This document shows positions 12,448 to 24,829 of a stretch of 64,000 bases of DNA, piece by piece. The stretch is from Ridgeia piscesae (lineage: Eukaryota > Annelida > Polychaeta > Sabellida > Siboglinidae). Each line of letters opens with the position of its first letter. The stretch's first letter is position 1. Position numbers and translations under genes: made by a program. The notes below the pieces were generated by a model. It was not told the origin of the DNA and did not search any database. It saw only the letters and a program-made list of their open reading frames with translations. Location: assembly GCA_025642075.2 (NCBI GenBank), contig JAODUO010000850.1:84501-148500 (forward strand), given 5' to 3'.

Positions 12448-13278
12448 ACACATACTGAAACATGTTTTGAAGCTTGCTAGTAAATGTAAAAACAAACATG
12501 TGACAAAAGACTTATATAACTGTGATACTATTCATTCTAATCATTTAACGTTTCATTCTAAGCATCCACACTACTTGTTTTAGCTTTATAAATAAACTGA
12601 AGGGGAGAAACAATCTGTAAAATCATTTTATCATTTGTGTCACGCTTTTTTGAAAATCAACCCTACCCTGACTTGCAGATGTGACTTGTGGCCCACTTCC
12701 TTGACCCACTTATGACCTCACTCGTGACACCAACTGTCAGGTCACCAGTGTCGGTGAGCACTGACAGTGTCAGCTGCCTCATGTCCTGCTACATGTAGTT
12801 GTTGTGTATTTCAGCTGTCTCTCTCTGTATATAATTATATTTTCACGTATTTTTGTGTAGGCTATTAATTCTTTCTATTTAAGTAGCATATTCAATGTTT
12901 TATTCCTCTTATGAAAATATGTCCAGTCCAAACTTATTGTGATAAAGTTCATCAGTTTGTTTCCATCTTGTGCACTGCTAACCCCTTCCGTGTCTCTGGT
13001 TATCTTTTCTGCATTTCTATGCGTGGTAGCTTGTATTTAGCATTGTCAAGCACTTGTTTGATACAAATAATATGTACATTGTTCTGTCAGCTGTTTTGGT
13101 CATTTCATAGTGTTGTGTGACTTGTTACATCTTGTGCTAAAATTTAGAGATCAACCATCTTCAGTTAGTTCATTTCAGTGTGTCTTTCTTGTTCCAATTC
13201 CTACTTCTTCCTTTCCTGTTCCAAACTTACAACAACTCTCATTACAGTCACCAACTTGCTTACACGATCAGTTGGTTG
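12448..13278. other. Intergenic sequence downstream of BLOC1S1
   Basis: I see no gene, RNA gene or mobile element in this stretch. Confidence 0.35.
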
Positions 13279-13520
13279 CTCACTCACTCACTCACTCACT
13301 CACTCACTCACTCACTCACTCACTCACTCACTCACTCACTCACTCACTCACTCACTCACTCACTCACTCAGTCAGTCAGTCAGTCAGTCAGTCACTCACC
13401 CACTCACTCAGTCAGTCAGTCACTCACTCACCCACTCACTCACTCAGTCAGTCAGTCACTCACTCAGTCAGTCAGTCACTCACTCACCCACTCACTCACC
13501 CACTCACTCACTCACTCACA
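13279..13520 (+). repeat. TCAC/TCAG tetranucleotide array
   Basis: A pure (TCAC)n block gives way to interspersed blocks of TCAG and CCAC. It creates overlapping serine/threonine/histidine-rich open frames that are artefacts of the repeat. Confidence 0.97.
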
Positions 13521-14338
13521 TACAAGCTCGCTCATCTAGTAACTCACACACTTGTTCACTTTCTTGACCATTCACTCACTCTGTCATTTTCCCTCTCACT
13601 CATACTCTCTGTACTCACCCCGTGAAACTGGACAACTGACTTCTAATACTTCCTAGTTCTCTTCTGCAGATGTGTCTACATGACCTGTGAGAGTCATGTG
13701 TACAAAGTCACACACAGAACAAGACGGTGCAAGTCATGGAGCTGTGGACACAATGCCAGCAGTAGTCTGTGTTTGTTCTTCTGGTCAGCGACCGAATGAA
13801 GCATTCTGACCACTGAGTGGACTAACCGATGAACTCAGGCAGGGATGCTGTCAACATGACACTGACTGGCAACTGTTTTCGTCAAAATATCTGACGTGTA
13901 CAGAATTGTCACATAACATACATGACTTGTTCAGTGCACAGAGGTGGTTGGACTATTTATGAGAGAGAATGGTCACAGATTTTGCAGATATACAGACACA
14001 AGGTAATTAATGTAGGACACAGCTGTCACGAGTGTGTGATAATCAGATAATCAGTGTCACGTCATCCATTAATTTGCATGTGGAGTTGACCCAGCTTCCC
14101 TGAATTCCCATGCAAAAAAATGCAAAGCATTTTGTCATCCATCAGATATGTTGTAATTGTTATTTATAATTTTCTTTACATGCCTTATACATTGAATATG
14201 AGAAAAATATAATTGTGATTAAATGATGATATATAAACTGTTACCAGTGGCAGTGTTTGTTTGTCCTGTCGTCTCTATTGATCTGTGCTGAATTATGCCA
14301 CATCCTTTCAAATTGATATAGTGAAGTGGCCTGCACAC

Positions 14339-14891
14339 CAAGGGGACCCACTCAAGGGGACTCACTCAAGGGGACTCACTCAAGGGGACTCACTCAAGGG
14401 GACTCACTCAAGGGGACTCACTCAAGGGGACTCACTCAAGGGGACTCACTCAAGGGGACTCACTCAAGGGGACTCACTCAAGGGGACTCACTCAAGGGGA
14501 CTCACTCAAGGGGACTCACTCAAGGGGACTCACTCAAGGGGACTCACTCAAGGGGACTCACTCAAGGGGACTCACTCAAGGGGACTCACTCAAGGGGACT
14601 CACTCAAGGGGACTCACTCAAGGGGACTCACTCAAGGGGACTCACTCAAGGGGACTCACTTAAGGGGACCCACTCAAGGGGACTCACTCAAGGGGACCCA
14701 CTCAAGGGGACTCACTCAAGGGGACTCACTCAAGGGGACTCACTCAAGGGGACCTCACTCAAGGGGACTCACTCAAGGGGACTCACTCAAGGGGACCCAC
14801 TCAAGGGGACTCACTCAAGGGGACTCACTCAAGGGGACCCACTCAAGGGGACTCACTCAAGGGGACTCACTCAAGGGGACTCACTCAAGGC
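14339..14891 (+). repeat. 14-bp G-run minisatellite, about 39 copies
   Basis: The unit is AAGGGGACTCACTC. Copies are almost identical, with rare changes (GGGGACCCACTC, one TTAAGGGG, and one extra base near 14754). The plus strand has a GGGG run every 14 bases. The open frame through the array is an artefact. Confidence 0.97.
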
Positions 14892-15249
14892 GGACACAGC
14901 TGAGATGTGTTGGTGACTTGTTTGGACATACAGTGTATGTTGAATGTAAAAAGAAAATAGCAGGTGTTTTCTTGCTTGTTTTTGAAGAAGGCAATGAAAT
15001 GAGCCAGTCACTGAAATGTTCTGCGTTCTTTGGAATACTTGAACCAGGCAGCTGTGGAGGCTACTTTCACTTTCATTACTGTTCTGTGGACCTTACTGCT
15101 GTTCCACTCTACTAGCCACAAAGAGAATTTGCATAAAGGTGATACAAATTGCAGTAAATGGTTACAAAGGTGGTTGAAACTGTCAACACAAGAAGTTATG
15201 TAAGTGTCACATGTACGTCATTATTCTCACATGACAACATCACAACCAG

Positions 15250-15520
15250 ATAAAAGTGGGTTGTAAGGTTACAATAATGTTCTTCCACAGAGTCCGTCCT
15301 TTGCTGCGGCCTGAGTCTCACCCCACGAGAGTCACATCTCTTGTAGCTCCGCCATTACTGTCTTTCACCATGTTGTCTTTGGTCATCCTGGCTTCTTTCT
15401 TCCGGGTGACGTTCATCTTAGGGCAACTTTGGGGATACTTTCTTTAGACATTCTCAGGACATGTCCTAGCCATCTCAATCATTGGCATTTAATTTCCAGG
15501 ACAGCACTGTTGCAGTTTTC
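15250..15520 (-). pseudogene. Decayed C-terminal end of a LINE reverse transcriptase ORF
   Basis: The minus strand reads RWLGHVLRMSKESIPKVALR, then SPGRKKPG, PKTTW, KTVMAELQEM and SWGETQAAAKD. This is the conserved C-terminal region that follows the reverse transcriptase domain in many LINEs. Four TGA codons interrupt it, at positions where the family normally has W, R, R and G. Upstream (to about 15540), VLEIKCQ still matches. No intact RT core is present, so this is a 5'-truncated dead copy. Confidence 0.8.
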
Positions 15521-15529
15521 ACGGTTTGC

Positions 15530-16300
15530 TTTTTTAATACTTTGGGCTGAAGGCATCACTCTGAAGGCATCACTCTGCATCCACCATCCGCTGTTAGCGC
15601 TGTCAGATTTCATAAAAACTGGTGAAGATTTATTTAATTTATTTTGCAATTTTTAGGGTGCTTTCACTATGCACAAGAAATATATATATATATATACATA
15701 AACAAGTGTATATGCAAGGTGTGTATATATGGGACAGATCGATTTAGTGCCTTTCTTTAAAGGGTACGGACCCCCTCCATGCAGACAATTTTAGAAATAA
15801 TATTCTGTGACGGATCCATCGGTTATTTGCTATGGAAGGTAATAAATAGTTCATAAGAACCTACACATCACTTGTGTGTAGAGCCCCTATTGATTATTCA
15901 TCACTCAACTTCTGAGGTGAATACTGTTGGGGTGCACATTTGGGTGATGTGTGGAGTCTATCTGCTGCCATTGGTCCCTGTCTCGGATCGGATTGTCTGC
16001 AATTATCGAGTTCTTTGAGTGGCACCCGAGTCTGGTAATGCTGTGATGTTGTGGAGTGTCATTTAACTTTCTTGGTCTCCTCTTACATTTGCTGTGACGA
16101 GTCGTGTGGCTGTAGCAATGAAGCTAATTTGTTTAATTCTATTCAGAACAGGTTGTCGATTTATTCTCACTGATATTTTCAAAATTCTTTGTGGATATTT
16201 AATCTCGAAAGCTTCTATCCTTCACTGAGTTTCTGCATTCAAGGCCAATTTTCATAGTAGGATGTAGCTCAAGAATTGATATGTTCATGTTTGATGAAAG
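15530..16300. other. Unassigned intergenic stretch
   Basis: Holds a short (TA)n at about 15680-15697. I see no gene or RNA. Confidence 0.35.
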
Positions 16301-16307
16301 GAAGAGA

Positions 16308-16351
16308 TGACCACACACACTCTCACTCACTCACTCACACACGCACGCTTA

Positions 16352-16395
<44 letters not shown>
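16308..16395 (+). repeat. CA microsatellite with TCAC flank
   Basis: An imperfect (CA)n of about 35 repeats, preceded by CTCACTCACTCAC. Confidence 0.95.
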
Positions 16396-16397
<2 letters not shown>

Positions 16398-16699
16398 ATA
16401 CAGAGACAGTTGTCAACATTTTATTTATACCTGCTCAACACGTTCTAACTCTAAGACTAAGTCTTGCCTTGAAGACTTATGGACTGACTTCAATTCGTTT
16501 ACTCGTGTTACTGTCATTGTTGACATCAGTAATTCGAGTGAATTATTAATCCTCTCCAAACCCTGATTTTCTGGGTTAGGGGTCTTGCAGATTCACCTTT
16601 CCAAACTAGGTCCAAAATGGTCATGTGAATAAATTATCTTGGCTGTTCGACTGGTACCTGCATTACTTGTGTCACGCGAGTGAGTGAACTGAAGTCAGC

Positions 16700-16758
16700 C
16701 GGGGTGTTCCAAGTGCAGGCCTGTAGGACGGGGTGTTCCAAGTGCAGGCCTGTAGGAC
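16700..16758 (+). repeat. Tandem duplication of a 29-bp block
   Basis: GGGGTGTTCCAAGTGCAGGC followed by CTGTAGGAC occurs twice in direct succession. No function apparent. Confidence 0.8.
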
Positions 16759-17399
16759 GGGATGTTTGCTGGATACTGGATACACACCCACCCCCTTCTT
16801 TTGCTTCAGTGGAAGCTAAGCAAGAATTTGATTTGAAGTCACGAAGGGGGTGCAGTTTGTGGGTTCTGGAGCCTTAATTGGGTGCAGTTAGTGGTTTTGG
16901 GAACCCTGTAATTACTGGTCGAAAATTGCACCCCAACAAAACTAACCACCCTACGAGCCTGAAATGAGCAGGGGTGCTACAATACCCTGTTGCGATGAAC
17001 CATAACGCAGCGCTACAAATCAACCATTGCACAACCAAATGTCACCAGTAAACTGCACTGACATCTCAGTGTTAGAAAATAACAAAACCTGTTAGAAATT
17101 AACATGTGTTTTTGACCCACTTCATCCTAGGCAGTAACTGCCTTTCCATTCAAAGCATGCATGTTGTCATAACATTGTTCTAGCACCTTGTAATTTTGTC
17201 ACGGCTTGATAAAATACTGTTCAATGTGCTCTTGAAACATTAGAAGTTCATGATTACTCACCTATTTGTTAAGTATTTTCTGCCTTGTTGACTTTGGTCA
17301 GCATTTTCTTCACATATTCCAAACTATACTGGTTACATTTTCAAATGGAAAGAAACAGGATCTTGGGAAGCTGCAGCATACTGTAATCCCAAAACTTTA

Positions 17400-17820
17400 G
17401 AATTTTCACAAAAGCTACACGCCAAATCACCGCCGCAGCTGATTTTGTTGGTAGTGCCTATATCAACTGTAGTTTATGTGACAGTGGACAAGGCATTTTA
17501 AAATGTTGCCTTATTATTGCATTTTCATAAATACTTAAAACAAATTATCCATAATATTACTTATGATCTACACTGTGAAAATATAGAATTGTTATGAAGT
17601 TTTTATTATTTTTTTATTAAAAAGACCTGTGATAATAGAAATGTGTTGTTGGAAATTAAGTTGTTTGCATAACACATTTTCCAAAAATAGATTGCCATAG
17701 TTAGTTCAGATGTAAAACTACATTTGCAACAGTTCTCATGCTTACATGGAATAAGTGAGAGAAAAAAAAACAAATTAAAAATCGTGCATATTAAATATAA
17801 CAAAGGCATACATGTAACTG
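17400..17820 (-). repeat. Dispersed repeat, segment A, copy 1
   Basis: This stretch is nearly identical to 44580-44993, from AAATCACCGCC through GCCTATATCAACTGTAGTTT to AAAGGCATACATGTAA. The two copies differ by small indels and a few substitutions. In the second copy it is fused to another segment (B) that here lies 6 kb away at 23.6 kb. The minus strand has short open frames (for example CCKCSFTSELTMAIYFWKM) shared by both copies, but with no recognisable domain. Confidence 0.85.
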
Positions 17821-17829
17821 TGGTAACAG

Positions 17830-18587
17830 CAATGTTTTTTCTAAGCTAGGATCTGCAATGCAATTGATACAGCTTTTATAACGAATGGTAAAACTATGTG
17901 TGCATTACTCAGTTATACATTACTCAAGAATGCTTGTGGATTTATGTTGAGTTACCATAATGAATGCATCTTTTCAGAAACTGTATAACACTGTAAATCA
18001 TTGTAAGATGTACACAATAAGTTATTTTAATGTACTCATAGTTTTTGCGATATGAACCTTGTCATGTTGGATACAGCTAAGTTACATTTCGAGTGATTTG
18101 TGAGTATTACACCGTATTCCCAGTCAGTGCAGTTCATTTTGTTACAAGAAAGGAAATACTGTAGTGTGCTTTTTATTTAAAACAGTTATTGACAAATGTG
18201 TTATTTTAAGTAAGTTTTATTAACAAATTCACCTATACAGAATAAGTTGTTATATAATTCAGTACATATACATTATTTTATGTGTACTTGGTTACATACA
18301 CTTGCTATAAATGTAACTGATTAATATTTTGAAATTATTCTATTCTGTAATAATTTTTTTCATTAATTTGAAAAATTATAATCAGTTACTTTTCTAGCAT
18401 GACATACTTTATGTAAGCTGTGTTTTATATAAATGAAAATTATAAACCATATGCATTATTACACACGTTAGCTAATGTTTAAAACCAACTTGATATCAGA
18501 TCCAATGTGCTGTGTATATTCTGTGGGTTATCTTTATTATAGTGGGCTATCTTTATTCTAATGGGCTGTATGTTTCGATGGGTTATT
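17830..18587. other. AT-rich intergenic DNA, nothing recognised
   Basis: I see no coding, RNA or repeat signal beyond low-complexity AT sequence. Confidence 0.35.
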
Positions 18588-18832
<245 letters not shown>

Positions 18833-19204
18833 TTGCTCTGTCTCTCCCTTTATGGGGATCACCACATCTTATCCACCAATCACGTCTCTCTCTACCATCT
18901 CATCCAGTTCCTGTCTTGTAGCCAACCAAACATGACATATTAGATGGAAGACTCCAACTTTCCTGAAATAGCAGTCTTTGAAGTATGACAACTCCCATGC
19001 CTTGATATGCCACTGCAGTCTTCGGCAATTCTAGCTGACCTCAAAAAAATTATTACTGTTGCACTTAACTTGATGACCTGGAGAACTCTGATGCTGGTCA
19101 TATGATGCTGCCAGCGAGAAACATTTTATTTTTGCAATTTTTAGCAATTTTAAACCCTTTTTTTTCAAATTTGGGGGTTTTGGGGCTTTAATATTTTTTA
19201 AAAT

Positions 19205-19206
19205 TT

Positions 19207-19254
<48 letters not shown>

Positions 19255-19258
19255 TATA
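19205..19258. repeat. AT dinucleotide repeat
   Basis: (TA)n of about 22 units starting after TTTGG. Confidence 0.95.
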
Positions 19259-19639
19259 TTATACTTGATACATACACAAACTTGCGATGTTCGATGCATT
19301 TCAGGTGTCACAAAAGCAGCTAAAATTAAATAGAATAAATGCGTGTGCACAAACTGTAATGTTTGCATAAGGAACACCAGCAGGTGTGAACCTGCCACAC
19401 ACCATGAATCGATATTATAAACTTCCAAGTGAACAAAATTTAAAAAACAATTGTTTTCAAAAAGTACAAATCAACAGTACAGTTTTTTAAAATTTTTGAT
19501 TCTTAATGGTGGTTATTACAACAGGACATTTTGCATTGCCTAACACTATCCAGCTTTTCTCAGTTGATTATCCTCTGTATGTCTAATGAATCCCAAAATG
19601 AATGGGTATGTGTCATTTAATACATATTAGGTTTTATGT

Positions 19640-20530
19640 GGGGTTGTGTGTGTAAAAAATTTAAATTTTTATGAAAAATTTTAATTTTTTTATAGCATGG
19701 GATTTTTAAATTTAGTTTTCAAATTTTAATGTTTTTGTTTTAATTTTTCATAAAATTTTTATTTTTCTTTTTTTTTCATTTTCTTGTTTTCAAGTTTTTT
19801 TGTTTTAGTTTTTCTATAGAATTTTCCATAGATTTTCTTATAGTTTTCATAGAATATTCAAGGTTTTTTGTTATATTTTTTATAGAATATTCTTAGGATT
19901 TTTCCCTATAGTTTTCTATAGAATTTTTAAAGGATTTTTGCTTATAGTTTTCTATAGAAACTATAGAAATTCCTATAGTTTTCTATAGAATATTTATGGT
20001 TTCTATAGGAAATATCCTAAGAATATTTCCTATAGAAAACCATAAAAATGCTATAGAATATTCTATAATTTTTTCTATAGAAAACCATAAAAATGCTATA
20101 GAATATTTTTTTTTCTATAGAAAACCATAAAAATACTATAGAATATTCTATAGTATTTTTTTAGTTTTCCATAGGAAATATCCTAAAGAATTTTTATAGT
20201 TTTTTTTACAGTTTTCTATAGGAAATATCCTAAAAAATTTTTAGTATTTTTTTAGTTTTCCATAGGAAATATGCTATAGAATATTGTACAGGATTTTGAG
20301 TTTTCTGTAGGAAAAATCCTATAGAAATTCAATAGGATATTTCCTGAAAAAAATCCCAGATTATTCCATAGGATAATTTCAGTAGAAAACTAAAAAAATC
20401 CCACAGATTATTCTACAGGATATTTCATATAGAAAACTATAAAAAATACTATAGAATATTCTATTGTTTTAAGAAATATCGACAAAATATTCTATACGAT
20501 GTTTTATATAGAATTCTATAAAAAGTAGTA
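19640..20530. repeat. Palindromic CTATAG satellite, locus 1 (diverged)
   Basis: About 900 bp of AT-rich sequence, dominated in its right part by variants of TTTTCTATAGAAAA and GAATATTCTATAG. The left part is T-rich and more degraded. Related arrays lie at 25785-26990 and 49994-50330. The repeat is its own reverse complement at many points, so strand has no meaning. Confidence 0.8.
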
Positions 20531-20851
20531 CAACGAATACATGTGTATATCTGTTGATCTTACAAGTTATATATATATACATATATGATTGATATCATAC
20601 GTTTTTATTACAAGAAAATCATTATGAAAGACATCTTAATTTGGCATGTGCTGACACTGTAAAGAATGGCATGGTGGTCCTAGTTGACGACATTTGTTGT
20701 AGCCATTACTTTGACTGCCTCGTTCAATTTCTGCCGGATGACAACCTTATGTCACCATCTGTCTTCTGCGGAATAGGCTTTGGGCAGCAGCTGCAGAAAT
20801 GAAAATAAGCACGTACAATACAATTATAGTTATCATAGATGTCATGGGTTA

Positions 20852-20891
<40 letters not shown>

Positions 20892-21607
20892 CCCCCCGGG
20901 GATTATTTAGTGTTAATAGCAGTGACAATAGGTGTCCTTGGGTTTTGATCGGGGGGAAGATAGCTGGATGTGGGAGATCGAGTGGGAGAACAAGGAATGA
21001 TCCGAGCCATGAGGTTATGTTTCCAGTGGGAAATGAGAAGTTGCTTTGCCTGCTTGCTGCACTGATGATTTGGCAGTAGAAACATGTGTTCCTGACATCG
21101 GATTGTGGACAGTGTTTTGAATTGAAATAATGAATGAAATAAATGACAAACATTATGTCTAAAAATTACTCGAATATGGACACACAACTGTGTGCAAGTA
21201 TTGTTAATTGCATTCATAAACAACCAAATATAAGAATCTCTGTATATGCCATAAACGTAGTTATTTTTCAAAATTACCCATTACAATGCATGTACAGGCT
21301 AAGGTATAAATTAACAACCTTGGCTAATAAAACCAGGATAATTGGTATATTTTCTAACAATTTGACACGACCACAAATTATTTCATATAAATTAAATATA
21401 TGTGACCTGTTCTAACGAAATGAGTCACATGTCAAAAATGTCGCGCACGCACAGCCAAAGTCATTCGACACTGAACATGCCCGGGGTATAAAGCTTCAAA
21501 CTGAGAAAATCACATTTGAAGTTCACGGTCACCCCGAATTCTGAATGGGATACATCGTAAAGAAACCAATATTGGCTATTATATACGACGGGGGTGTGTG
21601 TGCGCAT
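20531..21607. other. Intergenic, includes an AT repeat
   Basis: (TA)n occurs at about 20856-20890, directly followed by CCCCCCGGGG. No gene recognised. Confidence 0.35.
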
Positions 21608-22030
21608 GTTATTGAATGTTTGAGCCGCAGATCAGGTGACTGAAATCAGTTATGGTTTCAGCCTGGACCTGCAACTCGTTTAGTTGGTTCCAGTCGGCAA
21701 TTGTTTTTACAAAAAATGAATTCTTAAATTATTGTTCAGTGTGGGCTTTGGGTACTATAAAACTTCTGGTGTTGTTGGTTGTTGGACAAAATTTGAGGAT
21801 ACATGGTGGGGAAGTGTTTAGGTTTAATGTGTCTTGTTTGTTTTTTGGGGGCCAGAAGAAAGTTTCAGTGGGGAGGGCTGGGATAGATCCTCTGACAGTT
21901 CTGTACATAAATTTTAGTCTTTGGTCGCGTTGTCTATTATCTAATGTGTCGAGGTTAAGGATCGAGTGCGTTGTTTTGATACAATTAAATACCTTGAAAC
22001 ATGTGCACACAAATTTGTGCCCCATGGTGT
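21608..22030 (-). pseudogene. Decayed LINE ORF2 C terminus (second family)
   Basis: The minus strand reads SILNLDTLDNRQRDQRLKFM, then YRTVRGSIPALP, and further on FKNSFFVKTIADWNQLNEL. The order 'LDTL..RR...L..MYKI..G...IP' followed by 'F.NSFF..TI.DWN.L' is the standard C-terminal signature of CR1/L2/jockey-type LINE proteins. A TAA stands just before FKNSFF, so the copy is broken. No RT core is found upstream. It probably belongs to a different family from the intact LINE at 31.8-34.6 kb, whose corresponding region reads differently. Confidence 0.65.
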
Positions 22031-22624
22031 GTACTTAGCAATGCATATGGGACACACCACAAATCACCGACGGTCAGCTCATATGGCGCTGCGGTGTCTT
22101 AGTGGCAACCATGAAATGGTCAGCATATTTTAAAGATACAACAGTTTTGTTACAACTGTGTAGGTAATAAATTATCTACAAAATATATGCAACATATGTG
22201 GTTGATGCTAAGCCAAGGTGCGTACTTATGCATGTTAATATAAAATTCAATCATTTTTTAAAGCCAAGGTACACATTATACATGTGGACATATTGCACAT
22301 TGAAAGCTAAAGGATTAATGAGGGCTACTGAATAAAAAAGAATAAAATAACTTGCATCTGCCACACCTACTATTTTCATGGCAACAATAATACATGGCCA
22401 GGAGAGAGAAAGTACAGCATCATTGGGAACAGGTGCCAACATTTTGGTAATTTCATTGATAGGCATATATGACAGAAGCATACATTATATAATATTATAA
22501 CTTACTTAGAAATATGTAAATGTTATAAAAAATACTAATAAATAAATAAAATAGTATACATAAAATACAGAATAACTTGCATGTAAAGTATCTTAGCCAG
22601 TAATATATAATAAAACATTATTAC

Positions 22625-23816
22625 CTTTCGCCATTCTTAATGCCAGAAAGAGTGCTGACTTCTCTTCTTCCAGCACCTTGATTCGCCCGGTGCTGTCACG
22701 AGCCTTTTCCAGTGACTTGAGTACTATCGTGTTTTCCGCTTCAACCATGGTTAAGCAGTGTTGCAGCTTGTTGCAATGTTCACACTCTACTTCTCTGTCT
22801 TTGCCATAGGTGTCCTACAATTCTACAGCTGCTATGTTAAAATGGACATATATCAGAATTATAAAGATTTCCAATTCTATGCGAACAAAACCCCATTGAA
22901 GGCTTTATCACGGGAATTTTAAACATTGTTCATAGTATATACAATTTTAAAAATACAGGCCCAATTCTTTTTTAATGACGAAATTTATAGCAAAATAACA
23001 TATGGACCCTAATACAAACTGTCATTATTATTTGACAATTAATTATTTTAAAATATTGGGTTTTCAAAAAGGGGTTTAACTTCATCAATTTGTTTTTCTG
23101 GCACCTTGCAATAAAGTGGCCTTCACGGTGGGTACAATTTCCTGAAAGGAAATCATGGAATTGTGAATACAGAATGCACAAAATTGTAATGGCCCAGATC
23201 CACACAAAACTAACTGATGTTGATTGTAGGACCTGTACCAAAAGTCATCTTTTTATTGGAATCTAAGATGGTCATCTTGTTATCGTGCACATATGCCATT
23301 GTTTAATGCTGGGATATAAAATCTATTATGGCTAAGTGAAGTTAATCTGAAATGTACAGTAGGTAACATGGACATCCTGATTATATTTAACATGAGAACA
23401 AATAAATCTAGTAGCCCACATGAAGTATGATACTTGCAGTGAGGAAGAAATATTATAACTTACGAATCGTACAAATTATGGCACATATATAATTATACTT
23501 TTATAAAGTTTGTTTTGGCCACCATCGTTTCCAGTACGTGCATGCAGACAATTTCATGAACACCTACCTGCAAACTTGACCACACGTGCCATATGATTTC
23601 AACATCTTTCCATTCAGCCGCGTTTTTGGCCAGTTCGATCACCAACACTTCTGTCTTATTCAACACGATAGAATCTACATCTGCTGGTTCTTCGATCCAA
23701 GTAACCTTCCCAATATCAATTGCGTTCTCCTTGTAAAATTCAAAAGAGTGCGTACATTTTTGCTGTCGATATGTTGGCTTCAACTTTGAATTTCCCGTCA
23801 ACGCCAACCCGCCATC
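22625..23816 (-). CDS. Spliced exon pair of unknown function, linked to a dispersed repeat
   Basis: Two minus-strand exons fit together. Exon 1 (about 23816-23568) encodes CTHSFEFYKENAIDIGKV and AEWKDVEIIWHVWSSLQ and ends at a CAG|GTAGGT donor. Exon 2 (22814-22625) begins after a TTGTAG acceptor and encodes DTYGKDREVECEHCNKLQHC. A charged helical stretch (KVLEEEKSALFLALRMAK) follows, probably coiled coil, and then a GTAATA donor. The phases match. Exon 2 has cysteines in C-x2-C spacing. Exon 1 has no in-frame ATG nearby, so a further 5' exon or a small indel is likely. I found no third exon. A copy of exon 1 with a 1-bp insertion lies at 45003-45216, so this is a multicopy sequence, more likely a transposon gene than a host gene. 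No family recognised. Confidence 0.4.
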
Positions 23817-24090
23817 TCTGATTGGATAACCTTGAGTTCAGAAGCGTGGTCGGATACAAAAGAATGCGCAAGAAATGGCAAATGGAAATACGTACGCATG
23901 ACTTCTTTTCAGTTATTGTTTGTCATCAATAATGTCTGCATAAAAAAACACCAATGGTATTTGCCGCTATTTAAAATATAATTCATCTTCACACCTTTAT
24001 ATCCGAATCATTAGCAAAATGTAATTTCACCAAAAACATAGACTTATACACTTTTTCCCTTTCATGCTTTCCGTGTCTATTTTTTCATAG
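23500..24090 (-). repeat. Dispersed repeat, segments B and C, uninterrupted copy
   Basis: Segment B (23586-23955) matches 44998-45370 and segment C (about 23956-24080) matches 49869-49985. Here they are contiguous. At 45-50 kb they are separated by an LTR retrotransposon, so this locus is the empty-site reference. Near-identity extends over the exon and its upstream sequence, including ATTGGATAACC. Confidence 0.88.
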
Positions 24091-24673
24091 CCCCAAGAAA
24101 CTTAACCCATTTCTGCCTCGGCTCACGGACAGCTCGGCTAAAGCCTGTTTCCAGATGTCAATTCGGCCCGTGTTTTTGTAAAAGTATCATAGCGGATTAT
24201 TCTCAGCCATACAGTTACAATTAGTATGTCAATGGAATCTTCTTCCGGAATACGATGTGTACGTAGTTTATCGCCAAGTACATTTACTTGGTTTATTTTT
24301 TATATTTACATGTAACGAAGTTATGTTTTGTTTACTTTCTACTTATATAATGGGGGTGCATGAGAGTTGGGACGATCTATCGTACAATAAGAAATAATAT
24401 AGAATCCACGGAACTGACCTTTTAAACTATTTATGTTTATTTACATATTTATTCTTAGTACAATTTATATTGACATTTAAAAACATATTTCTTTGTTTCT
24501 TATATAATTGAGACATTTTCCTCATACTAATCAATAATAATAATGATATGGTGTACCTTGCTGAAAGTTTACAGGTATACTAAGTTTTTAAAATGTTGCT
24601 AGCAAATTTCGGACTGACGCGCGTCATCACTATATACGCCAATCGTGTTTCATGTCGATCTGTTGTCTACATG

Positions 24674-24823
24674 TAGGGTTGGGCCCAAATACACATTTTG
24701 GGATCAAATACAAATTTTCAATTCAAATACAAATGCATTGCTTTTATAGATTTTAGTACAAATACAAAATTTCAACTCAAATGTTGGTATTCAAATAGAA
24801 ATACGTATTTGAACCCATCCCTG
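24674..24823. mobile_element. Short hAT-like MITE
   Basis: 150 bp bounded by TAGGGTTGGGCCCAAATAC and, inverted at the other end, CAGGGATGGGTTCAAATAC. The interior is made of AAATACAAAT motifs. I could not see a matching target duplication, so the ends may be off by a few bases. Confidence 0.6.
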
Positions 24824-24829
24824 GCTGTA

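Noticed and set aside
13110..13625. Ser/Thr/His/Leu-rich frames in three registers
   Set aside because: Translation of a TCAC/TCAG array in all three frames.
14285..15115. 276-codon frame rich in GDSLKGTHSRGLTQ
   Set aside because: Generated by the 14-bp repeat; frames interchange every three units and the flanks have no coding character.
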